64,000 nucleotides of DNA, from assembly GCA_039030335.1 (NCBI GenBank), contig JBCCEJ010000008.1, forward strand, positions 53,969 through 117,968, written 5' to 3'. Position numbers and translations under genes: made by a program. Positions 8,221-16,203 of this stretch are shown piece by piece. The notes beneath the pieces were generated by a model. That model saw nothing but the letters and a program-made list of their open reading frames with translations. It had not been told where the DNA came from and did no database searches. Numbering within the stretch: position 1 is the stretch's first letter; each line of letters begins with the position of its first letter. This DNA comes from JBCCEJ01 sp039030335. GTDB lineage: Bacteria; Pseudomonadota; Gammaproteobacteria; HK1.

Positions 8221-9024
8221 TCAATCCGACTCGCGCTTGGGCCCGACCAGGGTCGCACCGCCATCGACGACCAGTGTCTGTCCAGTCATGTACCGACTCA
8301 GTCCCGACAGCAGATACAACACTGCGCTGCCGATATCCCAGCCGCTGCCTTCAATTCCGAGCACTGAAGCCTTGCGACGTCCTTCGCGCAGTTCGGGCGT
8401 CATGCCCTTCGCGTAGACCATCGGCGTATAGACCGGCCCTGGAGCGACACAGTTGACCCGCACGCCGTGCGGGCCGTGGTCGACCGCCATCGCCTTGGTC
8501 AACGCGATCACCGCACCTTTGGACGTACTGTAGGCCGTGAGGCCGCGCGGGCGGAGTGTCGATATCGAAGAGATATTGACGATCGCGCCGCCGTCGCCCG
8601 ACTGAACCATCGCTGGAATGGCGTGTTTGCCCATCAGCATCATCGAAGTGACGTTGACGTGCATGACGCGCTGCCATTCGTCCAAGGTCTCCTCGACTAC
8701 CGATTTGCGTGATCCGATGCCGACGTTATTGTCGAGCGCGTCCAACCGGCCATAACGCTCCACCGCCGTCGCGACGATGCGCTCACATTCGTCGCCTTGC
8801 GTCACGTCTCCGACCGTAAAACTCGCTTCGCCGCCCTCCTCCTCGATAGCTGCGACGGTTTGCGCGGCAGCGTCTTCTTCGAGATCGACCACCAACACGC
8901 GGGCGCCTGCGCGCGCCAGCAGGATAGCGGCCGCACGGCCGTTGCCGATCCCATCCGCGCGGCTGCCGCCGCCGGTCACGATAGCCGCCTTACCGGTGAG
9001 TCCTAGATCGATGGACGCTGACAT
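8221..9024 (-). CDS. Short-chain dehydrogenase/reductase (SDR)
   Basis: The 267-residue protein is a classical SDR. It has a glycine-rich cofactor loop TGGGSRADGIGNGRA with a slightly long insert, Asp47 after the second strand (LVVDLEE, favouring NAD), the DNNVG variant of the NNAG motif, catalytic Ser in NISSIST, and Tyr165-x3-Lys169 (YSTSK). C-terminal GQTLVVDGGATLV completes the fold. The start at 9024 was chosen for the AAAAGGAGAGG upstream. It probably oxidises a secondary alcohol in the surrounding catabolic pathway. Its start faces the HD-domain gene at 9220 with 195 bp between. Confidence 0.9.
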   Translation of the reverse strand: MSASIDLGLTGKAAIVTGGGSRADGIGNGRAAAILLARAGARVLVVDLEEDAAAQTVAAIEEEGGEASFTVGDVTQGDECERIVATAVERYGRLDALDNNVGIGSRKSVVEETLDEWQRVMHVNVTSMMLMGKHAIPAMVQSGDGGAIVNISSISTLRPRGLTAYSTSKGAVIALTKAMAVDHGPHGVRVNCVAPGPVYTPMVYAKGMTPELREGRRKASVLGIEGSGWDIGSAVLYLLSGLSRYMTGQTLVVDGGATLVGPKRESD

Positions 9025-9219
9025 GGGCCTCTCCTTTTCAAGTGATTGCTCCACCCATGTTAACGGTTGTTGGTGGGTTCCAGGTCGGGGTGTTTGGGCA
9101 GCGAAATGACGCCCCGGCCGTGCAATGACCGCGCCGCCGGGTCCTTCTTTTGGCCAGTTGACGGCCGCGAACCGGGTCCCTAGCCTCGGAACTCGACCAC
9201 CACCGGTTGGAACCCAGAC

Positions 9220-9960
9220 ATGAACGACGTCGCCATGGAACGCGCCGAAGCGCTCGAACACGAACAGATGGAGGCGCTGGGCGAGCGTTTCATTCAGAAG
9301 TCGTGGCTATTCCACCTGGCGGACGGCGACGACAAAGCGCCGGCGCGCGCGCGAGGTCAGCAGGTCTTGATGGGCGAAGACCCGCGCCTGCCGCCAATGC
9401 CGGACGCTCCTACGCTGATGGACTTCTTCCGGTTGCGGTTTTCACCGTCTCAACAACACCTTTTGCAAAGCGCGTTGCTGGCACGCAAGAACGGCTTGCC
9501 CGACAAGATGGTATTGGCGTGCCTTCTGCACGATATCGGCACGGCGGCGTTCATCCGCTCCGATCACGGCTACTGGGGCGCGCAACTGATCGAGCCGTAC
9601 GTCGATGAAGAGATTACCTGGGCCGTGCGCATGCATCAGGCGCTCAAGTTCTTCCCCGACCCGGAGATCGGCTACGAGTATCCGGCCAGCTATCGCGAGA
9701 TGTTCGGCGAAGACTATCAGCCGGCCGGCTACATCCGTGCAGCGTACGAAGAAGCCCGCAACCACCGCTGGTACATGTCGGCACGCATCATCTGTATGAA
9801 TGACGACTACGCGTTCAATCCGGACCTCGACGTTTCGCTGGACGAATTCGAAGACGTGATCGGCCGCCATTTCCGGCAACCCAAAGAAGGGCTCGGCAAC
9901 GACAATTCGGCGTCGGCGCATATGTGGCGGACACTGCGCCGGCCGTGTAACGCGCTATAG
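9220..9960 (+). CDS. HD-domain protein, candidate PhnZ/MIOX-type di-iron oxygenase
   Basis: The 246-residue protein has an HD fold with His80 (SQQHLLQSA), His104-Asp105 (LLHDIG), His116 (DHGYWGAQLIEP), His139 (VRMHQALKFF) and Asp195 (CMNDDYAF). That six-ligand set, with Lys143 four residues after His139, is the arrangement of mixed-valence di-iron oxygenases such as PhnZ and myo-inositol oxygenase. Nucleotide phosphohydrolases of the HD family usually lack that lysine. This is my alignment by eye. An extra 65-residue N-terminal section has no obvious family. The protein is cytoplasmic, with no signal peptide. It is followed by a GC hairpin and a convergent hydratase gene. Confidence 0.75.
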   Translation: MNDVAMERAEALEHEQMEALGERFIQKSWLFHLADGDDKAPARARGQQVLMGEDPRLPPMPDAPTLMDFFRLRFSPSQQHLLQSALLARKNGLPDKMVLACLLHDIGTAAFIRSDHGYWGAQLIEPYVDEEITWAVRMHQALKFFPDPEIGYEYPASYREMFGEDYQPAGYIRAAYEEARNHRWYMSARIICMNDDYAFNPDLDVSLDEFEDVIGRHFRQPKEGLGNDNSASAHMWRTLRRPCNAL

Positions 9961-9963
9961 CCG

Positions 9964-9985
9964 GCGCCGGTGCATGGCCCGGCGC
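9964..9985. terminator. GC-rich hairpin between convergent genes
   Basis: A 7-bp perfect stem (GCGCCGG at 9964-9970 pairing with CCGGCGC at 9979-9985) with an 8-base loop lies four bases after the HD gene stop and just before the stop of the convergent hydratase gene. There is no U-tract on either side, so it is a bidirectional terminator or 3'-end stabiliser only by position. Confidence 0.4.
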
Positions 9986-9996
9986 TCCGGGGGAAC

Positions 9997-10773
9997 TCAG
10001 GCTTCGAACTGCACGCTCACCTCGCCGAGACCGGCGAAGGTTGCGCGCGCGCTACAGCCTTCTGGCGCTTTGTAGAGACCGGTGCAGCTGCCCGTGGTCA
10101 CGAACTGCCCCGCGCGCAGGCCCTCGCGCTGGCGCGCGTGATCGTTGGCAAGCCACATCAACGACGTCACCGGATCGCCCAGCACCTGTGTGCCATTGCC
10201 GGCGACGACCGCCTCACCGTTCACTTCCATGATTACCTGCGCATTGCGCATGTCCAGGTCGCGAACGTTCTCCGTGCCTTCACCGTAAATCCATGACGAA
10301 TCGCCGACGCTGTCGGCGATCACGGTGGCACCCGCCTGCACTGCCGTAAAACGCGTATCTACGACTTCGATCGATGGATGCACGGACGCGACGGCGTTGA
10401 TAACTTCTTCGCGGGAATAAGGTGTATCGCGCGGCGGCAGGTCGGCATCCATCAGGAACGCGTATTCAGCCTCCAGCCCGCGGATGAGCAGGCGGTCCGG
10501 CAGCGTTGCGCTGCCTTCGATCACGCCGGTCGAATAAAGTCGTGCGGCGACTGGCCCCGAGGTGCCCAGAGACGCTTGCGAATTCGGATGCGTAGCCCCA
10601 ATCTTCCACGCGACGACGCGTTCGCCGAAGCAGGTCACAGTCAGATCCTGAATCTGATACCCGTCAGCTTCAGTCTGCGGAACAAGTGCCTCGGGCAGTG
10701 CTTCAAGGCGCACACCGGAGCGGCGGTGAGCTACCAGCAGGCGGGCAGCGGCAAAAGCGTCAGCGTAGTCCAT
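9997..10773 (-). CDS. 2-keto-4-pentenoate hydratase / fumarylacetoacetate hydrolase-superfamily protein
   Basis: The 258-residue protein resembles the MhpD/XylJ hydratases that add water to 2-hydroxypenta-2,4-dienoate, and the related oxaloamide or 4-oxalocrotonate decarboxylases. Family signs are the N-terminal TEADGYQIQDLT, VVAWKIGATHP, the metal-binding GLEAEYAFLMDADLPP, VHPSIEVVDTRF, GTQVLGDPVTSLMWLAND and the C-terminal GQFVTTGSCTG. Length is normal for the family. It ends beside the HD gene and starts 270 bp from leuC, which runs the other way. It implies that a meta-cleavage or related dienoate intermediate is processed nearby, although no ring-cleavage dioxygenase of the extradiol kind is in the window. 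Confidence 0.87.
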   Translation of the reverse strand: MDYADAFAAARLLVAHRRSGVRLEALPEALVPQTEADGYQIQDLTVTCFGERVVAWKIGATHPNSQASLGTSGPVAARLYSTGVIEGSATLPDRLLIRGLEAEYAFLMDADLPPRDTPYSREEVINAVASVHPSIEVVDTRFTAVQAGATVIADSVGDSSWIYGEGTENVRDLDMRNAQVIMEVNGEAVVAGNGTQVLGDPVTSLMWLANDHARQREGLRAGQFVTTGSCTGLYKAPEGCSARATFAGLGEVSVQFEA

Positions 10774-11043
10774 CGGACGGTCTCCAAGACGAAACGGCGC
10801 GGGAGTGTAACAAGCGCCCGGCTTCGCGGGTTAGTCGGAAACGACGCGGCCAGACGGAATGGTCGCGTCGTGCCGAACCGCGACGGTCTTGGACCTGCTG
10901 CGTGCGTCCGGCTAACGTCCTGGCGAGTAAGAACAACTGCATGCGTCAGACGGCCACGTGCGGGACACTGCCGTCGCCGGATCTTGGCGGCATCCGGAAC
11001 GCTGTGCAGACAAGTCGAAAAAGCTGGCCTGGGGAGTACGGCT

Positions 11044-12459
11044 GTGGGCAAGACCTTGTTCGAAAAAATCTGGGACGCGCACGTGGTCGCGCAGAGCGAT
11101 GACGGCCAGGCGCTACTCTATATCGACCGGATGCTCATTCACGACCTGCATTACCGGCGCTTTGACGCACTGCGTGAGAGCGGCCGCAAGGTGCGGCGCC
11201 CGGATCTGCTGTTCGCCACACCGGACCACTCGACCCCAACCGACATCACGCGCATCGATCAGATCGAAGACCCGGAGATGCGTTCAACCGTCGCCGGGCT
11301 CGAGCGCAACGCCCGCGAGTTTGGCGTGACGCATTTTCCGCTGTCGGATCCGCGCCATGGCATCGTGCACGTGGTCGGGCCGGAACAGGGCATTACGTTG
11401 CCGGGCATCGTGCACGTCTGCGGTGACTCGCATACGTCAACGCACGGCGCGCTCGGCTGCATCTCGTTCGGAATAGGCGCGTCTGAAGTCGAGCACGTGC
11501 TGGTGACGCAAACGCTCTGGCAGCAAAAGCCGAGGACGATGCGGCTGAACGTCGACGGCCAACTCGGCCCGCAGGTGGGCGGCAAAGACGTGATCATCGC
11601 GCTCATCCGCAAGATAAGCGCGGCGGGCGGCGCCGGCTACGCGATCGAATACGCCGGTAGCGCGATGCAGGCGATGTCGATGGAGGGCCGGATGACGGTC
11701 TGCAACATGACCATCGAAGCTGGCGCGCGTTTCGGCATAGTCGCCCCGGACGAGGAAACGTTCCGCTACGTCAAAGGCCGGCCCTACGCGCCATCCGGGG
11801 ACAAGTGGAACACAGCGCTCGCGCGCTGGCGGGAGTTGCCGTCAGACCCGGATGCCCGGTTTGATCGCGAAGTCAGCCTCGACGTCAGCCGCCTCGGACC
11901 GATGGTGACCTGGGGCAACAGCCCCGAAGAGGCGGTTCAGATCGACGAACCGATTCCCAACCCGGCCGACATCGACGACCCGGACCGTCGTGCGGGTCTG
12001 AGCGCGGCGCTCGAATACATGGACCTCAAAGCCGGGCAAATGCTCGCTGACGTCAGTGTCGACAAGGTTTTCGTGGGCGCCTGCACGAACAGCCGTATCG
12101 AAGACCTGCGGGCCGCGGCGGCCGTCGCCAAGGGGCGCAAAGCCCAGGTGCCGACACTCATCGTGCCGGGATCGGGTCTGGTCAAGGCACAGGCTGAGGC
12201 GGAAGGGCTGGACCGGATCTTCGAGGAAGCCGGCATGCTCTGGCGCCAACCCGGGTGCTCGATGTGCGTCGCGATGAACGGCGACATGCTCTCACCTGGC
12301 GAGCGCTCGGCGTCGACCAGTAACCGTAACTTCAGGGGCCGGCAAGGGCCGCAGAGCCGCACGCATCTGCTGAGCCCGGCGATGGCAGCCGCCGCATCGG
12401 TCACCGGACGGTTTGCCGATGTGCGTGAACTGACTCTCGCGAACCTGGATCAGAGCTGA
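11044..12459 (+). CDS. leuC: 3-isopropylmalate dehydratase-like large subunit
   Basis: The 471-residue protein is an aconitase-superfamily large subunit. The [4Fe-4S] ligands are Cys347 (VFVGACTNSRIED), Cys405 and Cys408 (GCSMCVAMNGD). HVCGDSHTSTHGALG and FGIGASEVEHVLVTQTLWQ are typical of LeuC. I take the GTG at 11044 with GGGGAG upstream, which gives the family's normal length; an open frame extends far upstream with no homology. It is followed after 24 bp by leuD. With LeuD it would isomerise 2- and 3-isopropylmalate or hydrate a related dicarboxylate. No leuA or leuB is nearby and the neighbours are catabolic, so a citraconate- or methylmalate-type substrate is possible. Confidence 0.92.
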   Translation: MGKTLFEKIWDAHVVAQSDDGQALLYIDRMLIHDLHYRRFDALRESGRKVRRPDLLFATPDHSTPTDITRIDQIEDPEMRSTVAGLERNAREFGVTHFPLSDPRHGIVHVVGPEQGITLPGIVHVCGDSHTSTHGALGCISFGIGASEVEHVLVTQTLWQQKPRTMRLNVDGQLGPQVGGKDVIIALIRKISAAGGAGYAIEYAGSAMQAMSMEGRMTVCNMTIEAGARFGIVAPDEETFRYVKGRPYAPSGDKWNTALARWRELPSDPDARFDREVSLDVSRLGPMVTWGNSPEEAVQIDEPIPNPADIDDPDRRAGLSAALEYMDLKAGQMLADVSVDKVFVGACTNSRIEDLRAAAAVAKGRKAQVPTLIVPGSGLVKAQAEAEGLDRIFEEAGMLWRQPGCSMCVAMNGDMLSPGERSASTSNRNFRGRQGPQSRTHLLSPAMAAAASVTGRFADVRELTLANLDQS

Positions 12460-12483
12460 ACGCGCTGCCGGAGCATCACACCC

Positions 12484-13092
12484 ATGGACGCATTCACCTT
12501 ACACACCGGCATCGCCGTACCACTCGACATTCCCAATTGCGATACCGATCAGATCATCCCGGCGCGGTTTCTCAGAAAACCCGTAGACGACCCTCAGTAT
12601 CCCCGCTTCTTTCTGGCCGATCTGCGCTTCGATACCGACGGCTCCGAGAAGGATTTCATCCTGAACGAGGCACCTTTTCGCAACGCGAGCGTGATCGTCG
12701 CAGACCGCAACTGGGGCTGCGGCTCATCACGCGAGAACGCCGTGACCGCGATGTTGAAGAACAACGTCGCGGTCGTCATCGCGCCCAGCTTCGGTGATAT
12801 CCACTACAACAACTGCGTCAAGCGCGGCCTGTTGCCGGTGCGCCTGTCGGCTGAGGAGTGCGCGGAGCTGCGCGATTATCTGAAGCGCAATCCGGGCACG
12901 CAGTTGACCGCCGACCTGGACGATCAGGTGGTGAGTGGTGCCGGCAACCTGAGCTACCGGTTCGAAATTTCATCGTCGGACAAGCAGCGCTTGTTGACCG
13001 GACTCGACGACGTCGATCTGACTCTTCGGTACCAGGGCGACATCGAGGCGTTCGAGAAACGCCGCGAGACCGAGTTCGACTGGCTGAGCTGA
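12484..13092 (+). CDS. leuD: 3-isopropylmalate dehydratase-like small subunit
   Basis: The 202-residue protein has the small-subunit swivel domain: DIPNCDTDQIIPARFLRK, DRNWGCGSSRENA with the substrate-contacting GCGSSRE loop, and FGDIHYNNCVKRGLLPV. LeuD of proteobacteria is about 200 residues, so this is full length. It lies 24 bp downstream of leuC and 62 bp before a crotonase gene, all on the plus strand, which points to one transcript. The pocket loop that separates isopropylmalate from smaller substrates reads DPQYPRFFLADLRFD, but I cannot decide specificity from it. Confidence 0.93.
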   Translation: MDAFTLHTGIAVPLDIPNCDTDQIIPARFLRKPVDDPQYPRFFLADLRFDTDGSEKDFILNEAPFRNASVIVADRNWGCGSSRENAVTAMLKNNVAVVIAPSFGDIHYNNCVKRGLLPVRLSAEECAELRDYLKRNPGTQLTADLDDQVVSGAGNLSYRFEISSSDKQRLLTGLDDVDLTLRYQGDIEAFEKRRETEFDWLS

Positions 13093-13154
13093 GGCGGCAC
13101 CAGAGCCCGCGGTGGCTCGCGCGCTTACACTCGTAAACACAGGAACAAAGCAGT

Positions 13155-13940
13155 TTGGACTATCAGCACATTCAGGTGTCGCGCTCTGGCGGCATCACTC
13201 GGATCCTGCTAAACCGTCCCGAAGTCCTGAACGCCATCAACCAACGCATGCACGACGAACTGCAGCATGCGTTCGATACCTTTGCCGCCGATGCGGACCA
13301 GCGCATCGCGGTAATCCGCGGTGCAGGGGAGCGCGCGTTCTCAGCTGGCAGCGACCTGAAAGCCATTGCCGCCGCCCGACAGCCGAACGTCTATCCGGCG
13401 AGCGGCTACGCCGGGCTCATCAACCGCTTCGACCTCGACAAGCCGCTGATCGCGGCCGTCGACGGCGTCGCGGTTGGCGGCGGCTTCGAAGTTGCGCTCG
13501 CCTGCGACATCCTGATCGCCACGCACCGCTCGCGCTTCGGCCTGCCTGAGCCGCGGGTCGGCGCTGTGGCGCTCGGCGGTGGCATTCACCGCCTCGCCCG
13601 CCAGATCGGGATGAAGCAGGCGATGGGGCTCGTACTGACGGCCGAGTTGGTAGACGCGAAGCGCGGCTTTCAGCTCGGTTTCGTCAACGAACTCGTCGAA
13701 CCCGATCAGCTGGAGTCAACCGTCGAGCGGTGGTGCGACGGGATCCTGGCATGCGCGCCGCTCGCCGTCAGCGCCTCCAAGCAGGCACTTCTGCGCGGTC
13801 TGGACGAACCGAGCCTCGAAGCCGCCATGGTCAATCAGGCGACCTATCCGGCGTTCGCCACGTGGCAGACCAGCGACGACCGGCACGAAGGTGCGCACGC
13901 CTTCGCCGAAAAGCGCCCGCCCAACTGGCGAGGGCGCTAA
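13155..13940 (+). CDS. Enoyl-CoA hydratase/isomerase (crotonase family), TTG start
   Basis: The 261-residue protein has ILLNRPEVLNAIN, RAFSAGSDLKAI for the first oxyanion contact, GVAVGGGFEVALACDILIA, and FGLPEPRVGAVALGGGIHRL. The last places a Glu in the catalytic PEP position seen in carnitinyl-CoA and related hydratases. The C-terminal EGAHAFAEKRPPNWRGR is standard. The start is a TTG at 13155, with AGGAACA upstream and the N-terminus DYQHIQV matching that of the crotonase at 1911-2696. No in-frame ATG exists nearby. It follows leuD and precedes a D-2-hydroxyacid dehydrogenase on the same strand. Confidence 0.9.
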   Translation: MDYQHIQVSRSGGITRILLNRPEVLNAINQRMHDELQHAFDTFAADADQRIAVIRGAGERAFSAGSDLKAIAAARQPNVYPASGYAGLINRFDLDKPLIAAVDGVAVGGGFEVALACDILIATHRSRFGLPEPRVGAVALGGGIHRLARQIGMKQAMGLVLTAELVDAKRGFQLGFVNELVEPDQLESTVERWCDGILACAPLAVSASKQALLRGLDEPSLEAAMVNQATYPAFATWQTSDDRHEGAHAFAEKRPPNWRGR

Positions 13941-14024
13941 CGACCGCGCAGGTCTTGCGCGCCGGTGGCGCGAAATCGCGGGGTCGCCGAGAATCTACCT
14001 CACTGGAGATATCGGAACCGCACC

Positions 14025-15062
14025 ATGACCCCAACCCGAATTGCGCTGTTCGAGCGCTGGCCTCACCCCGTCGCCGAGGCGTTGCTGCCCGACTACCCGC
14101 GCCTCGCCGAGCACCGGATGCGGCTGGCCGATGCGCCGGACGCCAGCTGGCAGATACTCGAACGGGCACACGTCTATCAGGCCCGCTCGACCCGATCGGA
14201 ACTGCCGGAACAGTTCTGGGTGGCCAAGCCGCTACTCGATCGTTGCCAGCACCTGCTCGCCATCTCGACGAATGGATCCGGGTCCGACACGATCGATCTC
14301 AGTGCCTGCACGGATGCTGGCGTGCTCGTCGTCAACCAGGCGGGCGGCAACAAACAGGCCGTGGCGGAACACGCGCTCGGTATGATGCTGTGCCTCGGCA
14401 AGAAGATCATTCAGGCCGACCGCTTTATGCGTCGCGAAGCCGATATCAAGCGCGAGCAGTACATGGGCAACGACGCGCTTGGCAAGACGATCGGCATCGT
14501 CGGCCTCGGTCAGGTTGGCACGCATGTCGCCCGCCTTGCGGGCTCGATGCTGTCGATGCGCGTGCTTGCCTACGACCCGAATCTGACCCGGGACACGTGC
14601 CGCGAACGCGGCGCTGAACAGGTCGAACTCGCCGAATTGCTCGCCGAGTCCGATTACGTGAGTGTGCACTGCCCGCGCAACGCCAGTTCCGAGCGCATGC
14701 TCGATGCGGATGCGTTTGCGGCGATGAAGCCGTCCGCCTATTTCATCACGACCGCGCGCGGCGGCATCCACGACGAGATGGCGCTGGCCGCCGCGCTCGA
14801 AGCTGGCCGCCTTGCCGGTGCCGGGCTGGACGTCTGGGATCCCGAGCCGCCGGGCCCCGAGCACCCATTGCTCAAATTCGACAACGTGCTCGTCTCACCT
14901 CATACCGCCGGCGTGACGCATGAATCGCGTGAAAACACCGTGCGAGGCACTATCGCGCAGATCGATCTGATCGCTCGCGGGGAGCGGCCACCGCGACTGC
15001 TCAATCCAGGCGCATGGGAAACCTACCAGCAGCGGCGTGCGCGAGTCGTCGCAAACGCGTGA
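14025..15062 (+). CDS. D-isomer-specific 2-hydroxyacid dehydrogenase
   Basis: The 345-residue protein has the NAD-binding GLGQVG at residues 160-165, Asp184 in the following strand (LAYDPNL), and the catalytic set Arg245 (TTARGG), Glu274 (DPEPPG) and His293 (SPHTAGVTHES). It is of the SerA/hydroxypyruvate-reductase class and lacks a C-terminal ACT domain, so a role in serine synthesis is unlikely. It interconverts a 2-keto acid and a D-2-hydroxy acid. The ATG at 14025 gives the usual N-terminus. It follows the crotonase by 84 bp and may be the last step of the leuCD-crotonase set. The frame directly after its stop encodes two possible membrane segments. Confidence 0.9.
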   Translation: MTPTRIALFERWPHPVAEALLPDYPRLAEHRMRLADAPDASWQILERAHVYQARSTRSELPEQFWVAKPLLDRCQHLLAISTNGSGSDTIDLSACTDAGVLVVNQAGGNKQAVAEHALGMMLCLGKKIIQADRFMRREADIKREQYMGNDALGKTIGIVGLGQVGTHVARLAGSMLSMRVLAYDPNLTRDTCRERGAEQVELAELLAESDYVSVHCPRNASSERMLDADAFAAMKPSAYFITTARGGIHDEMALAAALEAGRLAGAGLDVWDPEPPGPEHPLLKFDNVLVSPHTAGVTHESRENTVRGTIAQIDLIARGERPPRLLNPGAWETYQQRRARVVANA

Positions 15063-15110
15063 ATCAAGTCGCAGCAGGCCGAGCCGTACTCGATATTCGG
15101 CTCGGGTATC

Positions 15111-15284
15111 GTGGTCGTCGTCATTGCACTCATCATGCTGAATGCGATCCGGCGCCAGCGCACTGCGCGGCGCCACGGCCACATTGACACACTGTTCGCC
15201 GTCGTCCCATATTTGGCCACAGGTCTGGTGCTGGCCATCGGTCTTTTCATGAGCGTCTCAGGCTGGCGCCACCTGCCGGCTTGA
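15111..15284 (+). CDS. Possible small two-segment membrane protein
   Basis: A frame that begins directly after the TGA of the dehydrogenase, in the same frame, encodes two hydrophobic segments (GIVVVVIALIML, and FAVVPYLATGLVLAIGLFMSV) separated by a basic loop RRQRTARRHGH. It has no ATG before the first segment. The GTG at 15111 is the best start and gives 57 residues, but no Shine-Dalgarno is visible. It could be a real small protein, a remnant, or a coincidence. From 15285 to 15474 I see no gene, only the AGGAG that serves the next start. Confidence 0.3.
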   Translation: MVVVIALIMLNAIRRQRTARRHGHIDTLFAVVPYLATGLVLAIGLFMSVSGWRHLPA

Positions 15285-15474
15285 CGCCCCAATCGATCGA
15301 CCCGCCACCAACCGAACCGACACCGGGCTGTAATTCAAAAAAACATCGCCCGCGAACCGGCGGCCATATCAGCCGTGCGTCGACCGAACCTGGAGCTACG
15401 AGCCAGGCGATTAAGACCCATGCGCGGACCGGCCCGGTGTCGACAACGTTGAGCAACCTGAGGAGCACTGCGCC

Positions 15475-16188
15475 GTGGCCGACTACGCCTCGATCGACGT
15501 CAATGGCTCATCCATGCGGATCTGTTGGGCGGCGCCGCCGCTTCGAGGGCCTCATCCGCTGGTCGTACTGATGTGCCACATCGGCGGACTCGACGGATTC
15601 ACGGAGGACCGAATCGACCGCCTCGCGCGAGCTGGCTACGTCGCTATCGCGCCCGATATCTTTCACTATCACCCGTGGATCGAAGACAAGACCGAACGGC
15701 GCGCATCGTTGCGCGATCTGCGCGTTCTGGCAGATGTCGAGGCAGCGATCTCGCACGCGCGCATGCACATCAATGCACGACCTGGTTCATTGGGTATCGT
15801 CGGCCATTGCATGGGCGGTCGAACGGCGCTGCTGGCAGCCGGCAGCATCGGCGATATCGGTCCGCTGGTCATCTACTACGGCGGGCGGACGATGCTCTCT
15901 TGGGGAGAGGATCAAGGGCCGACGCCGTTCGAGCGTATCCCGAGCGTACACGGCCCGGTGCTCGGCTTTTTTGGACAGGAAGACCAGGAGCCGAGCCCCG
16001 CGGACGTCGAGCGCATCGAGTCCGAGTTCGAACGGCACGGCACCGCGTGTGAATTCCACCGGTTCGATGATGCCGGGCACGCGTTTCAGGATTTTCTGTC
16101 ACCCACGCGCTACCGCGAGCAGCCCGCGCGGGTGTCGTGGGACCGCACGCTCGAGTTTTTGCAGGCGGAGCTCGCGCCGCAGCGTTGA
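15475..16188 (+). CDS. Dienelactone hydrolase-family protein
   Basis: The 237-residue alpha/beta hydrolase has the DLH triad: Cys112 in GHCMGG, Asp170 in FGQEDQEPS and His202 in DDAGHAF. The early HIGGLDGF segment also matches DLH enzymes, which open dienelactones to maleylacetate in chloro-aromatic and related pathways. Many paralogues act on other esters or lactones. It starts with GTG at 15475, with AGGAG at 15461-15465. It ends 15 bp from the convergent CaiB gene. Given the CMD proteins in the window, a lactone substrate is plausible. Confidence 0.9.
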   Translation: MADYASIDVNGSSMRICWAAPPLRGPHPLVVLMCHIGGLDGFTEDRIDRLARAGYVAIAPDIFHYHPWIEDKTERRASLRDLRVLADVEAAISHARMHINARPGSLGIVGHCMGGRTALLAAGSIGDIGPLVIYYGGRTMLSWGEDQGPTPFERIPSVHGPVLGFFGQEDQEPSPADVERIESEFERHGTACEFHRFDDAGHAFQDFLSPTRYREQPARVSWDRTLEFLQAELAPQR

Positions 16189-16203
16189 ACCCGGCTGGCG
16201 GTG

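Noticed and set aside
7144..8367. 407-codon frame antisense to the aminotransferase gene
   Set aside because: The other strand has all PLP-enzyme motifs. The composition here is Arg/Val/His-rich with no domain.
10378..11043. Upstream extension of the leuC frame
   Set aside because: It runs antisense through the hydratase gene and lacks homology to LeuC. The GTG at 11044 has GGGGAG and gives the normal length.
13730..14617. 295-codon frame overlapping the crotonase and dehydrogenase genes in another phase
   Set aside because: It is Arg-rich and conflicts with two genes that have intact catalytic motifs.
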